A DNA stretch of 64,000 nt, from positions 295,650 to 359,649 of the forward strand of contig NZ_JAAVVC010000006.1 in the NCBI RefSeq assembly GCF_018449725.1, written 5' to 3'. Under the pieces are notes generated by a model. The model ran no database searches. It was not told the DNA's origin and saw nothing but the letters and a program-made list of their open reading frames with translations. Position 1 is the stretch's first letter, and every line of letters begins with the position of its first letter. This DNA is from Pseudomonas sp. dw_612 (GTDB taxonomy: Bacteria; Pseudomonadota; Gammaproteobacteria; Pseudomonadales; Pseudomonadaceae). Below are positions 18,322 through 27,805 of the stretch, one piece after another. The position numbers and the translations under genes were made by a program.

Positions 18322-18699
18322 ATGAGTGAAGATGCGCAAGATGTAGTACTCATTGTCGAGGACGATCCCTCGATTTTGATGGTGTTGTCTGCCTATCTGT
18401 CGGGCGAGGGTTATCGCGTATTGCAGGCCGAAAACGGCGAGCAGGCCTTCGAAATCCTGGCAAGCAAACCGCACCTGGACATGATGATCACCGACTTTCG
18501 TCTGCCTGGCGGGATTTCCGGCGTGCAGATTGCCGAGCCCGCGGTCAAGCTGCGACCGGAGCTCAAGGTTATTTTCATCAGCGGTTATCCGCAGGAAATC
18601 CGCGAGACTGACAGCCCGATCACGCGCAAGGCGCCGATCCTGGGCAAGCCGTTTGATCTGGATGTATTGCAGGAATTGATGCAGGAGATGTTGTCCTGA
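18322..18699 (+). CDS. Single-domain response regulator
   Basis: CheY-like receiver, 125 aa, last gene of the kinase/cheR/cheB operon. The start at 18322 (MSEDAQDVVLIVEDD) has AAAGG nine bases upstream; the longer frame from 18229 would overlap the preceding gene. Phosphorylation features: 'VEDDP', Asp in 'MMITDFRLPGG', Thr/Ser switch 'FISGYP', Lys in 'ILGKPF'. No output domain, so it probably acts through protein contacts or as a phosphate sink. Confidence 0.9.
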   Translation: MSEDAQDVVLIVEDDPSILMVLSAYLSGEGYRVLQAENGEQAFEILASKPHLDMMITDFRLPGGISGVQIAEPAVKLRPELKVIFISGYPQEIRETDSPITRKAPILGKPFDLDVLQELMQEMLS

Positions 18700-18747
18700 G
18701 CGGGCGTCGGTGGGTGCCGACGCTCCGTAGACTCAGTCCAGACACTA

Positions 18748-19641
18748 CTATTTCACCTGGTCTGCCGGGTTAAACAAAAACTGTGCATCGGCCGTCGGTG
18801 TGGTGGGCAGAATGATCCGTATAATCGGCTTCACGATGCCACCGGTGGAGTTGTAGAAGTCATTCTGGTCAAATTGCGCACCCGCCAAGCCCCCTTCGAG
18901 ATAGAAGAATGCTTCGATGGGCAGCTCTTTGGGGATGTTTTGTGGCCAAGTGGCCAGGATCAGTTCGATGTAGTCATGGGGCCCGGCAAAGAAGTTAGCC
19001 ATCTGATGGGCCCGGATGCTTTGATAAAACGAGTCGGCACCCAGATTGTCCATCGCGTCTCTGACGTCGAAGCTGCACATGTAATATGCCCGTTCGTACT
19101 GGTTCCAGCGTTGTACCCATTGCTCGGCGGTGGTCGTTCCGACGGTCTGGCAGCGACGACTCCCCACCGGCTCATACGGGTGAGCGCCACAACCGGGTTT
19201 ATCGCGCAACGTAGTCCCGCCATCAATCGGAAACGCACAAAGTACTTCAATGTGCCGTATGCCGCTCGGGCTATCGAGGATCGGGTAAAAGAGATAACCA
19301 TTCTTCTGTCCAAACACCAGTCCGTTGAATTTGGCGTCTTTGCTCAGGTATGAAAACGACACGCCACCGCTGGTCTGGGAGTGTGGGCTGGGGTTCCAGG
19401 CCTTATAAGCGGTCGAGGGCACTGTAGACCTCATTATCACCCCACGGCAGAGGAACGCTGGCATCGACGGCCTGCCGCAATTGATGCGTGTGTCGTTGTA
19501 ACGCCGGGTCAAGTTGGCGGCAACCTCGGCGCCACTCGCGATTGCATTGCCGGGACCCCTTTGAGTGGGAGGGGCTTGTTGTTCGTGAACCTGGCAGCTT
19601 GCGAGAAAAATCAATAGCAGCAATGCGGTCAACTTTTTCAT
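18748..19641 (-). CDS. Halovibrin HvnA-like lipoprotein
   Basis: Exported lipoprotein of 297 aa. The N-terminus MKKLTALLLLIFLASC has a lipobox (LASC), giving an acylated Cys near residue 16. The mature part includes 'NLTRRYNDTRINCG', 'GGVSFSYLSKDAKFNGLVFG' and 'LPIEAFFYLEGG', which I recall from proteins annotated halovibrin HvnA in Pseudomonas; halovibrin is a secreted ADP-ribosyltransferase described in Vibrio fischeri. Several cysteines (Cys-Gly-Arg-Pro, Leu-Cys-Arg, Val-Leu-Cys) suggest disulphides. It lies convergent to the chemosensory-like operon and is a single-gene unit. The family call is from memory of motif patterns, and activity is not shown. Confidence 0.6.
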   Translation of the reverse strand: MKKLTALLLLIFLASCQVHEQQAPPTQRGPGNAIASGAEVAANLTRRYNDTRINCGRPSMPAFLCRGVIMRSTVPSTAYKAWNPSPHSQTSGGVSFSYLSKDAKFNGLVFGQKNGYLFYPILDSPSGIRHIEVLCAFPIDGGTTLRDKPGCGAHPYEPVGSRRCQTVGTTTAEQWVQRWNQYERAYYMCSFDVRDAMDNLGADSFYQSIRAHQMANFFAGPHDYIELILATWPQNIPKELPIEAFFYLEGGLAGAQFDQNDFYNSTGGIVKPIIRIILPTTPTADAQFLFNPADQVK

Positions 19642-19826
19642 GAGTGTCGTCCCTTGCGATTAATCCTGCCTGGGGCAGGCAAGCGCAGGGGCCTTGGAGC
19701 GGGCGCCTCATGCACTTGAGAAGGGATTAAATCCAAGAAAAAACAGGATGAATAGCTGTCAGAGTTGACAGGTGACAGGCCCGAAATCGAGGCTTAAGCT
19801 CGGCTGCAACGCAGCATCAGGCCTGG

Positions 19827-21497
19827 TTACTGGCGGATCATCTCCCGCACCTTTGCGGTCAGCAGATCGAAGGTAAACGGCTTGGTGATCATCTGCATCC
19901 CCGGGTCGAGGAAGCCTCCGCGCACCGCTGCGTGCTCGGCATACCCCGTAATGAACAACACCTTGAGATCCGGCCGGTACTGGCGGCCGATTTCCGCCAA
20001 CTGCCGGCCGTTCATGCCTGGCAGGCCAACGTCGCTGATCAGCAGATCGATGCGCTGGGCGGAATCGAGGATCGGCACCGCACTGTCGGCATCCCCGGCC
20101 TCGACAAAGGCATAACCCAACTCGCTCAACACCGCGCTGACCAATACCCGAACCGCCGGATCATCCTCGACGATCAGCACGGTTTCACCGTCCTGGGCGA
20201 AAGGTGCTTGCTGGATATCCACGAGAGGATCCTGCGCCAGGTTACCGAGGTATCGTGGCAGGTACAGGTTAACGGTGGTGCCGTTGTCGACTTCACTCTG
20301 AATCGTCACGTGGCCACGGGACTGTTTGCTGAAACCGTAAATCATCGACAATCCGAGCCCGGTGCCCTGGCCGATAGGTTTGGTGGTGAAGAACGGATCA
20401 AACGCCCGGGTGATGGTGCTTTGCGGCATGCCACAGCCGCTGTCGGTGACGCTCAGCACCACGTAATCCCCGGGCTGGAGGTTGCCATGGGCCTCGGTGA
20501 AACCGGTGTCCAAATGCTGGTTGAAGGTTTTCACCACCAGTTTGCCGCCGTCGGGCATGGCGTCGCGGGCGTTGAGCACCAGGTTGAGCAGGGCACTTTC
20601 CAGTTGATTGGGGTCAGCCTCGGCCACCCACAGTTGCTCGCTCAACTGCATGTCCAGCTGAATGCTTTCGTTGATGCTGCGTTCCAGCAGTTCGCCCATG
20701 GACGTGACCAGGGTGTTCATCACCACCGGTTTGGAGTCCAGCGACTGGCGGCGGGAGAACGCCAACAATCGGTGGGTCAGGCCAGCCGCGCGGTTGGCCG
20801 ACGTGACGCCCAGATCAATCAGGCTGTCGAGGTCTTCGGTACGGCCACGGGCCAGCCGTCGGCGCAGCAATTCCAGGCTGCCGATAATCCCGGTCAGCAT
20901 GTTGTTGAAGTCGTGGGCGATACCGCCGGTCAATTGGCCGACGGCCTCCATTTTCTGCGATTGGCGCAGCGCTTCTTCGTTATTGCGCAGCTGGGCGGTG
21001 CGCTCCTCGACTTGTTGCTCGAGGGTTTCCAGGGTTGTTTGCAGCCGCAGTTCGCTTTGGCTCAGGTCGATCAGCCGGTCCCGGGCTTCGTACTGTCGTC
21101 GGCGACCGCGCAATGCGGTGGTCACCAGGCTGATCAGCGTCACCGGGTGAAACGGGCGCTCCAGAAACGTGACGTTGCCCAGTTGCGGGCCCAATCGCGA
21201 CGCAGGGTTCTGTTCCGGGCCGCCGTGGTATGTCATCAGCACAATCGGCAAGTCCGACCAGGCCGGTTGCTGTTCTATGAGGCACAGCAGCGGCTCGATA
21301 TCTCCGCCAAGCAAGGCTTCGGATGAGATCAGTAGCAAACCGGCGCCGTGCTCCAGCTCACTGCACAATCCCGGCAAATCACTGCTGATGATGCCGTCGT
21401 AACCCGCTTCGTTAAGCATCATCAGCGCAATCTGGCTGTCGCGCCCCAGCGGCGCGAGGATGATCGCGCGCTCGGAGGTCGCTGCCAGCGAAGTCAT
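19827..21497 (-). CDS. Hybrid sensor kinase with N-terminal pseudo-receiver
   Basis: Soluble 556-aa protein: N-terminal receiver-like domain (about 10-135), coiled coil (about 140-185), HisKA with phospho-His in 'LTGGIAHDFNNML', HATPase ('GTGLGLSMIYGF'), and C-terminal receiver with Asp in 'LLISDVGLPGMNG' and Lys in 'ITKPF'. In the first domain the position of the acceptor Asp reads 'LLLISSEAL', a serine, so it probably cannot be phosphorylated and may act as a docking or sensing module. Its ATG overlaps the stop of the KaiC-like gene by four bases; the two form a unit. Confidence 0.9.
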   Translation of the reverse strand: MTSLAATSERAIILAPLGRDSQIALMMLNEAGYDGIISSDLPGLCSELEHGAGLLLISSEALLGGDIEPLLCLIEQQPAWSDLPIVLMTYHGGPEQNPASRLGPQLGNVTFLERPFHPVTLISLVTTALRGRRRQYEARDRLIDLSQSELRLQTTLETLEQQVEERTAQLRNNEEALRQSQKMEAVGQLTGGIAHDFNNMLTGIIGSLELLRRRLARGRTEDLDSLIDLGVTSANRAAGLTHRLLAFSRRQSLDSKPVVMNTLVTSMGELLERSINESIQLDMQLSEQLWVAEADPNQLESALLNLVLNARDAMPDGGKLVVKTFNQHLDTGFTEAHGNLQPGDYVVLSVTDSGCGMPQSTITRAFDPFFTTKPIGQGTGLGLSMIYGFSKQSRGHVTIQSEVDNGTTVNLYLPRYLGNLAQDPLVDIQQAPFAQDGETVLIVEDDPAVRVLVSAVLSELGYAFVEAGDADSAVPILDSAQRIDLLISDVGLPGMNGRQLAEIGRQYRPDLKVLFITGYAEHAAVRGGFLDPGMQMITKPFTFDLLTAKVREMIRQ

Positions 21498-22996
21498 TGA
21501 CCGTCATCCTTGAGCAGCGGGTTGCTTGCGCCCAGGTAGGTCGGCACGCCGCGCAAGACACCCTGGAACGCGTCCAGCGGTTCGCCGATGGTCATGCCCT
21601 GGCCGCTGATGCGGTATTCGCGGATGGTTGATTCATGGCTGCCGGTGCGTTTCTTGATGATCGAAATGGCTCGGCGCACCTTGCCCAGGGCTTCGAAGTA
21701 GCGCAGCAAAATAACGGTGTCGGCCAGGTAGGTGATGTCCACTGGCGCTTGCATGTCTCCGACCAACCCGTGCTGGGCGACGGTCATGAACGTCGCGGCG
21801 CCCCGGCGATTGAGGTACAGCAGTAATTCATGCATGTGCAGCACCAGGGCGTTTTCCTCGGGCATCGCGGCCTGATAGCCGTTGATGCTGTCGATGACCA
21901 CGGTCTTGATGTTGCGCTCATCAACGCAGCGGCGAACCCGGTGGGAAAACTCGCCAGGGGACAGTTCAGCCGCGTCTACTTGCTCGATCAGCAGGTTGCC
22001 GGTGTCTTGCAGCGCCTTGAGGTCGATGCCCATGTTTTTCATGCGCTCGAACAGCAATCCCAGTTCTTCGTCGAAGATAAACAGCGCCGCTTTCTCACCA
22101 CGGGCGACGGCTGCTGCGGCGAAGATCATCGAGATCAGCGACTTGCCGGTACCGGCCGGGCCGAGGATCAACGTGCTGGAACCGGTCTCGATGCCGCCGC
22201 CGAGCAGGGCGTCCATCTCGCGGATGCCACTGGTCAATTGCTGGCGAACGTAGCCGCCACGGTGTTCGGCCGCGACCAGGCGCGGGAACACGTGGATACC
22301 GTCGCCCATGATGGTGAAGTCATGGAAACCGCCACGGTATTTCTGGCCGCGGTATTTAACGACGCGGATACGTCGGCGTTCGGCGCCGTAGTTGGGGGTC
22401 AGCTCTTCGAGGCGAATCACCCCGTGCGCAACGCTGTGGACGGTTTTGTCGAGGGATTCGGTGGTCAGGTCGTCGAGCAGCACGACCGTGGCGTCATAGC
22501 GCACGAAGTAATGCTTGATCGCCAGAATCTGCCGACGATAGCGCAGTGAGCTTTGGGCCAAAAGTCGGATTTCGGACAGACTGTCGAGGACCACGCGGGT
22601 CGGCTTGACTCGTTCGACCACTTCGAAGATCTGCTTGGTCGCTTCGCCCAGCTCCAGGTCCGAGGAGTACAGCAGGCTTTGCTGGTGCTCGGCGTTAAGC
22701 AGGCTTTCCGGGGGCGTCAGCTCAAAGATGTGGATGTTCTCATCCAGCTCCCAACCGTGGGACAACGCGCCCTGGCGCAGTTCACGTTCGGTTTCTGACA
22801 GGGTGATGTACAACGAGCGCTCGCCGGCTCGGGCGCCGGCAAGGAGAAAATGCAACGCGACGGTGGTTTTACCGGTTCCCGGCTCACCCTCCAGCAGAAA
22901 CACATGTCCGCGGGACAATCCACCGGCCAGGATGTCATCCAGACCTTCGATGCCGGTGGCGGCTTTTGCACTGAACAACTCGTTAGACGTAGACAA
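21494..22996 (-). CDS. kaiC: KaiC-like double RecA-domain ATPase
   Basis: Two tandem KaiC/RecA-fold ATPase domains. The first has Walker A 'GEPGTGKTT' and catalytic 'SETERE'; the second has 'GPAGTGKSL' and 'IFDEELGLLF'. The start is placed at the TTG at 22996 (MSTSNELFSAKAATG) with AGAGGG seven bases upstream; ATGs at 23011 or 23095 are in frame but lack a ribosome site and extend past the usual N-terminus. Length 500 aa, close to cyanobacterial KaiC. There is no kaiA or kaiB here, as in other proteobacterial KaiC genes, whose role is in stress or regulation rather than a proven clock. Translational coupling to a histidine kinase suggests KaiC state feeds a phosphorelay. Confidence 0.88.
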   Translation of the reverse strand: MSTSNELFSAKAATGIEGLDDILAGGLSRGHVFLLEGEPGTGKTTVALHFLLAGARAGERSLYITLSETERELRQGALSHGWELDENIHIFELTPPESLLNAEHQQSLLYSSDLELGEATKQIFEVVERVKPTRVVLDSLSEIRLLAQSSLRYRRQILAIKHYFVRYDATVVLLDDLTTESLDKTVHSVAHGVIRLEELTPNYGAERRRIRVVKYRGQKYRGGFHDFTIMGDGIHVFPRLVAAEHRGGYVRQQLTSGIREMDALLGGGIETGSSTLILGPAGTGKSLISMIFAAAAVARGEKAALFIFDEELGLLFERMKNMGIDLKALQDTGNLLIEQVDAAELSPGEFSHRVRRCVDERNIKTVVIDSINGYQAAMPEENALVLHMHELLLYLNRRGAATFMTVAQHGLVGDMQAPVDITYLADTVILLRYFEALGKVRRAISIIKKRTGSHESTIREYRISGQGMTIGEPLDAFQGVLRGVPTYLGASNPLLKDDGQ

Positions 22997-23139
22997 AAAA
23001 TGCCCTCTCATGACTAGGGGAAGCGAGGCAGCAGGCCTGAAGTGCCTGAATTGACTGCCTGTTTCTCTTGACCCTTGGCCGAGACGACGGTTCAACCTAT
23101 TTTGGCCGGAACCAACGGCACCTCAGTGCCATCGTTTTT

Positions 23140-23206
23140 GTAGGAGCAAGGCTTGCTCGCGAAGGCGATCTCGCGGGCGCCATCGCGGGCAAGCCTTGCT
23201 CCTACA
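23140..23206. repeat. REP-type inverted pair upstream of kaiC
   Basis: 'GTAGGAGCAAGGCTTGCTCG' starts at 23140 and is mirrored by 'CGGGCAAGCCTTGCTCCTAC' ending at 23205. It lies between the TPR gene (stop at 23227 on the minus strand) and the kaiC promoter region. Confidence 0.88.
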
Positions 23207-23226
23207 GGGGGAATGGTGGTGACCGG

Positions 23227-24282
23227 TTAAAGACCTTGCTGCAGCGCTGGATCATCCGGGTTCATTTGCTCCAGTTGCGCCAGTAGAATCTGCACGTTTT
23301 GCAACTGTCCGCTTTCCGTCCAGTAATTGATCAGCAACACCCGTGCCTTGCGGTCGGCAGGGTGGCGCTGGACGATTTCCTGCAACTGTTTCTGCGCGGC
23401 TTCCAGCTCTTCCTCGCTGTGCAGCGTGGTGGCCAGGTCGTAGCGGTATTCCTTGTTGTCCGGTTCCAGCTCAACCGCTTTCGAGAGGCCAAGCACGGCA
23501 AACTCACTCTGCCCGTGGTGCAGCAGCCAGAGCCCGAGGGCATGTTGCAGATAGGCGGAATCCGGTTGGGCCTTTAGCTGTTTGGCCAGCAGTTGGCGCG
23601 CGGCATCGCTTTGCCCTTGCTTGTCGAGTACTTCGATCTGCATGACCAGTGCCGGCAGATTGCCGGGTTCGAGCTGCAAGGTGCGCTCCAGCGCCAGTTG
23701 CGCCTCTTTCAACTCGGCGTTGTGCAGGTGCAACCGCGCCAGTTGGTAATGCGTGTCAGCGCTTTCGGGTTCGTTCTTGAGGACCTGCTCCCAGGCATCG
23801 ATGGCCTGCTGCAATGGCCCGAAATACAAGCCCAGGTCATCCGGCGATAACCCCAGCAGCGCGTTGACCGCAGCAAAGCGCACAGTCTGTTCGCTGTCAT
23901 CCAGCAACGGTCCCAGCAACAGACTGCGCTGGCCGCTGGGGACCAGGCCGACAACGCTTTTGATCGCCGCCATGCGGACATCCACCGATGTGTTTTGCAA
24001 ATCGGCGCCGGCCAGTTTCAAGGCTTGTGAGCTGGGGTAGTTCGGCAGTTCGGCGAGCAGCCAGATGCGACGTTTGGCCGATATATCGGGTCGGCCCAAT
24101 TGCTGGTAGAGAACCCGCGCCGCCCCCGGTTGACCGGCACGCGCCTGGGTCAGCGCTTCGCTGTAGCCGCGTTTGATCGCCTCCGGCACCACGGGTGTGG
24201 AACTGCGCAGGAAAAACCAGGCGAGGGCAATGGCAAGCAGGACGCAGAGGCTGATAAGCAGGTAGCGGCGGGACTGAGGCAT
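23227..24282 (-). CDS. Membrane-anchored HEAT/TPR repeat protein
   Basis: 351-aa protein with an N-terminal membrane span (residues about 7-26, 'LLISLCVLLAIALAWFFL') and a periplasmic body. Residues about 60-145 look like HEAT-type helical pairs ('VRMAAIKSVVGLVPSGQRS', 'VRFAAVNALLGL'); from about 160 onward there are roughly five TPR units ('ADTHYQLARLHLHNAELKEA', 'AYLQHALGLWLLHHG'). TPR proteins serve as scaffolds; no partner is evident. It lies upstream of kaiC on the same strand but with a REP pair between, so it is probably a separate unit. Confidence 0.82.
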   Translation of the reverse strand: MPQSRRYLLISLCVLLAIALAWFFLRSSTPVVPEAIKRGYSEALTQARAGQPGAARVLYQQLGRPDISAKRRIWLLAELPNYPSSQALKLAGADLQNTSVDVRMAAIKSVVGLVPSGQRSLLLGPLLDDSEQTVRFAAVNALLGLSPDDLGLYFGPLQQAIDAWEQVLKNEPESADTHYQLARLHLHNAELKEAQLALERTLQLEPGNLPALVMQIEVLDKQGQSDAARQLLAKQLKAQPDSAYLQHALGLWLLHHGQSEFAVLGLSKAVELEPDNKEYRYDLATTLHSEEELEAAQKQLQEIVQRHPADRKARVLLINYWTESGQLQNVQILLAQLEQMNPDDPALQQGL

Positions 24283-24358
24283 GCAGGAATCCGGGAGCTG
24301 GCGAGCTTTTGCAAAGGCGTCAGCTTCGGTCAGGCGCGGCTTCGAGTCAAACCCTGGC

Positions 24359-25258
24359 TCAGTTCAAAACGTACTCGATGGGTTCCAGGGCCGGCGGCAA
24401 ATCGGTTTGCCCCAACGCGGCCAGTACTTCGCGCTCCAGGGTGCGCAATATCGCGTTACACGGTAAATCGTTTTCATCGAAGCCGAACGGGTCTTCGAGG
24501 TCGTCGCCGATCTCGTCGAGGCCGAAAAAAGTGTAACTGACGATGGCGGTGAACACCGGCGTCAGCCAACCCAGTGGTTCGGCCATGGCGAACGGCAACA
24601 AGATGCAAAACAGGTAAATGGTGCGGTGCAGCAGCAAGGTGTAAGGGAAGGGCAGCGGCGTGCTTTTGATTCGCTCGCAACTGGCCTGGACCTGGCTCAG
24701 GCTGACCAGCCGGGCCTCCAGTTGGGTGTAGCGCCATTCGCTGATCCGCCCGACTTCGGCGAGCTCCGAGCAACGGGCGCCAATGCGTTGCAACAAGGCA
24801 TCGGGGATGTTCGGGTGTTGATGATCGATGGGGTCGTGGGTCCAGGGCGCGACGGCTTGCCGTTCACTTTCAAAGCGCAGCCGAGCGATCAGGCCGTGGG
24901 CGAAACCGCAGAGTTCACGTAGCAGCAGCTCGCGTTCGTCGGCGTCCATCAAGCCCTGGGTCTGGCGGATCAGCGAGCGCACCTCGATGATCAACTGCCC
25001 CAATTGCTTGCGACCCTCCCACCAACGGTCGTAACAGGCGTTGTTGCGAAAGCTCATGAAGATCGACAGCGACAAACCCAACAGCGTGAAGGGCGTGGCG
25101 TTGACCTTGGAGAAGTACGCCGGGTGCCAGGTTTCCACCAGCACAATCACCGAGGCGAGCAGGGTCACCAACAGGCTGCGCAAGGCAATGCGCTTGGCAA
25201 TCGAGCCTTTGAGTGAAAACAGGATGCCGATCAGGTTCGGCTTGGGACGCACGATCAT
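24359..25258 (-). CDS. Bestrophin-like anion/cation channel
   Basis: Bestrophin/UPF0187 family inner-membrane channel; bacterial members form pentamers. The 299-aa chain shows the family stretch 'FMSFRNNACYDRWWEGRKQL' near residues 68-87, an N-terminal span 'LLVTLLASVIVLVETW', two later spans around residues 210-245 and the acidic 'FFGLDEIGDDLEDPFG' segment that follows the last span in bestrophins. A 205-bp gap separates it from the divergent FUSC gene. Nothing in the sequence indicates which ion it conducts. Confidence 0.9.
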   Translation of the reverse strand: MIVRPKPNLIGILFSLKGSIAKRIALRSLLVTLLASVIVLVETWHPAYFSKVNATPFTLLGLSLSIFMSFRNNACYDRWWEGRKQLGQLIIEVRSLIRQTQGLMDADERELLLRELCGFAHGLIARLRFESERQAVAPWTHDPIDHQHPNIPDALLQRIGARCSELAEVGRISEWRYTQLEARLVSLSQVQASCERIKSTPLPFPYTLLLHRTIYLFCILLPFAMAEPLGWLTPVFTAIVSYTFFGLDEIGDDLEDPFGFDENDLPCNAILRTLEREVLAALGQTDLPPALEPIEYVLN

Positions 25259-25463
25259 GGGTAAGGCTTTATTGAGAGACGCTTTCGCAGCGATTGAAGC
25301 CTAGGGGCCTCGTGCGTTTCTGTCCAATTGCTATGGCTGACGGGGTTATCGAGCGCGTCTATCGGAAACGTCTGACTCATCATCGAATTTGCCTACGACG
25401 CCTGTCGACTTTGAAACCTGTCGAGGTCCTGAAGCAGTGACTACGCTTGCTTGAGATGACCCG

Positions 25464-27611
25464 ATGAGTGCGACCATGCAACCGCTGCTTCACTACTTCA
25501 AGATGCTGCTCAACCCCGGCCAAGGGGCATTGCTGTTTGCCCTGAGAACCATCGCGGCCGGGCTGCTGACCTTGTACCTGGCGTTTCTGTTCGACCTCGA
25601 CCAACCCAAGTGGTCGATCATGGCCGTGGTCATCGTCAGCCAGCCGCTGGGTGGCATGGCCCTGGCCCGAAGTTTCGGCCAGGTGATCGGCACGACCCTG
25701 GGGGCGGTGGTCGCGGTGCTGATCATGGCGATTTTCCCCCAGGCGCCATTGCCATTCATCATCACCCTGGCCTTGTGGCTGGCGCTGTGTACGGCTGGCG
25801 GCACCTTGTTGCGTTACACCAGCTCCCAGGCGTTTGTGCTCAGCGGCTACACGGCGGTGGTCGTCGCCTTGCTGGCGGTGCCGGATCAGGACGGCACGTT
25901 TTTGTTGGCCGTCACCCGGGTCACGGAAACATTGTTGGCGGTTGCCTGCGTGTGCGTGGTCAGCCTGCTGACGGCGCGGCCCGAGACGGTGGCTCGCAAT
26001 TATTTCGCCAAGGTCGATCACGTGATCAAGTTGCTGGCGACGCACGCGGCCGCCGTCATTCGTACCGAAGAAAGCGAAGCCGATTTCCATCGCCGACAGA
26101 TGCAACTGCTGGGCGAGATCAGCGCGCTTGAAGGGTTGCGCAGGCATTTGTACTTCGACGCGCCACGGCTGCGCAGTGCCAATGGCCTGGTGCAGTTGCT
26201 GGGCAATCAACTGGTGCTGCTGACTTCGCGGCTGACGGCGTTGCGTCATCAGCGAGAGTTGCTGGCCGAGCGCTGGCAAGGCGCGTTGCCCCTGGACATA
26301 CAGGCGTTGCGCGCCGAGGAGCTGGCCTTTCTCGATGAGCTGGCGGTGCAGGGGCGCTCGTTATCACTCGAGGCTCGCCAGCATTTCCTCGCATTGCAAC
26401 AACAGTTCGACAACCAGGCCTATAAAGCCGAACAACTCACAGAAACCATGACCGCTACCTTACGCTCGCTGGCCTGGGCGCTGCGTTGGGAGCAAGCGCG
26501 GATGTTGCAGCAACTGGAGCAGATTCTGGAGCTGAGCGACGCGATACAGGATGGGCGCGAAGCGAGTTGCGTGTTTCGCGGGCAGGAAAATCCGCTGCAC
26601 CTGGACTTCACCCTGGCGGCGATGAATGCCATTCGCGCCTTTACTGCCCTGGTGGTTGCGGGCCTGATCTGGATCGAGACGGGCTGGGATGGCGCCCGTG
26701 GCGCAATGGTGCTGGTGGGCATTCTCTGTTCGCTGATGGCGACGTTTCCGCGACCGCTGCTGGCGGCCCAGAGTTATGCGAGGGGGTTGGGGTTGGCACT
26801 GGTGGCCTCGGCGTTCTATCTATTTCTGCTGTTTCCAATGATCAGTAACTTCGAGTTGCTCGCGTTACTGTTGGCGCCTCTGCTGTACGCCGTGGCAGTC
26901 GGACTGACCACCCCACCTACCACCGGGACCGCCATTGGACTTGGGCTTTCGACGTTTCTGCTGTTGGGGCCGCAAAACGTGGGTATTGGCCAGAACAGTG
27001 CGATCCAGTGGTTCGAGTTTGCCGGCGCTTACACCTGCGCCACCGTCCTGGCGTTGAGTGTCTACGCGCTGATCTTCCCGTTCCGCCCTGTGTTGCGGAT
27101 GCGTCGGTTGTTCAATGAAAACTGCGAGCAGGTCTACGCCTTGATGAAGACGGCGCCTACCGATGAGCAGCAATTCGCCTTTGAAAGCCGCATGGTTGAT
27201 CGCCTGACCATGATGCTCGGCTTGCTGCCGGCGATTGAGGACCGGCGTTCTAGCGAGCTGTTCGAAGTCAGCCTCGGCTGCATGGCGCTGGGGGTTGCGT
27301 TGAATCAGCTCAGGCAACAGGGGCAAAGCAACACCTTGCTCAGTACCGATCAACAGAACCGCTTAGTGGGCACAGTCCGTGAAACAGGAAGGTTGATTGC
27401 CGGACGTCCCGGGATTGACCTTGAGCGATTGCTCGCCAATCTGCGAACCCTGGGCGATGAAATGGATGACTTGCATGTGGATGTTCACGAGCACTTGTGG
27501 TCGGTGTTCCGGATGCGCGTGGCGCTGCTGATCGTGGTGTCGTTCCTGCAGCGTTACCGCGACTACTTTCAATCCGCCGACACAGAAGGAGTACCGGCCC
27601 TTGCCCATTGA
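25464..27611 (+). CDS. FUSC-family efflux protein (AaeB/fusaric acid type)
   Basis: Inner-membrane efflux component of 715 aa. The architecture is duplicated: a hydrophobic block at residues about 20-165, a soluble helical middle, a second hydrophobic block at about 370-535 and a soluble C-terminal tail. '[20 protein letters not shown]' is typical of the first FUSC block. With the DUF1656 and HlyD genes that follow, it matches the E. coli aaeXAB group for aromatic carboxylic acids and the fusaric-acid resistance group. Substrate cannot be fixed from sequence. Its stop overlaps the next start by 11 bases. Confidence 0.9.
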   Translation: MSATMQPLLHYFKMLLNPGQGALLFALRTIAAGLLTLYLAFLFDLDQPKWSIMAVVIVSQPLGGMALARSFGQVIGTTLGAVVAVLIMAIFPQAPLPFIITLALWLALCTAGGTLLRYTSSQAFVLSGYTAVVVALLAVPDQDGTFLLAVTRVTETLLAVACVCVVSLLTARPETVARNYFAKVDHVIKLLATHAAAVIRTEESEADFHRRQMQLLGEISALEGLRRHLYFDAPRLRSANGLVQLLGNQLVLLTSRLTALRHQRELLAERWQGALPLDIQALRAEELAFLDELAVQGRSLSLEARQHFLALQQQFDNQAYKAEQLTETMTATLRSLAWALRWEQARMLQQLEQILELSDAIQDGREASCVFRGQENPLHLDFTLAAMNAIRAFTALVVAGLIWIETGWDGARGAMVLVGILCSLMATFPRPLLAAQSYARGLGLALVASAFYLFLLFPMISNFELLALLLAPLLYAVAVGLTTPPTTGTAIGLGLSTFLLLGPQNVGIGQNSAIQWFEFAGAYTCATVLALSVYALIFPFRPVLRMRRLFNENCEQVYALMKTAPTDEQQFAFESRMVDRLTMMLGLLPAIEDRRSSELFEVSLGCMALGVALNQLRQQGQSNTLLSTDQQNRLVGTVRETGRLIAGRPGIDLERLLANLRTLGDEMDDLHVDVHEHLWSVFRMRVALLIVVSFLQRYRDYFQSADTEGVPALAH

Positions 27612-27801
27612 TCTGGAAGTAGGTGGGGTCTACTTGCCACCGATTGCCCAGGCCCTGTTGCTGGCCTTGCCGATTTTTTTGCTGCTGGACTGGCTTCTGA
27701 GGCGTTTGGGTGTGTTGCGCTTCGTCTGGCATGAGGCGTTGTTCGAAGGGGCGTTGTATGCCTGTGTTTGCGCCACGCTGATCCTGGTCATGGGAGCCTG
27801 A
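27601..27801 (+). CDS. DUF1656 small membrane protein (AaeX-like)
   Basis: 66-aa inner-membrane protein starting with TTG at 27601 inside the end of the FUSC gene. Two spans are evident ('[18 protein letters not shown]' and '[16 protein letters not shown]'), with the DUF1656 opening '[13 protein letters not shown]'. Always found between or beside FUSC and HlyD partners in such operons; probable accessory subunit. Confidence 0.88.
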   Translation: MPIDLEVGGVYLPPIAQALLLALPIFLLLDWLLRRLGVLRFVWHEALFEGALYACVCATLILVMGA

Positions 27802-27805
27802 TGCC

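Noticed and set aside
18700..18727. GC-rich inverted repeat GCGTCGG/CCGACGC after the receiver gene as a terminator
   Set aside because: The stem is present, but there is no T run on either strand; it may still be a weak structure but I cannot support a terminator call.
21494..22996. A complete Kai circadian oscillator
   Set aside because: No kaiA or kaiB gene is found in the flanks; only a KaiC-like ATPase and a kinase are present.
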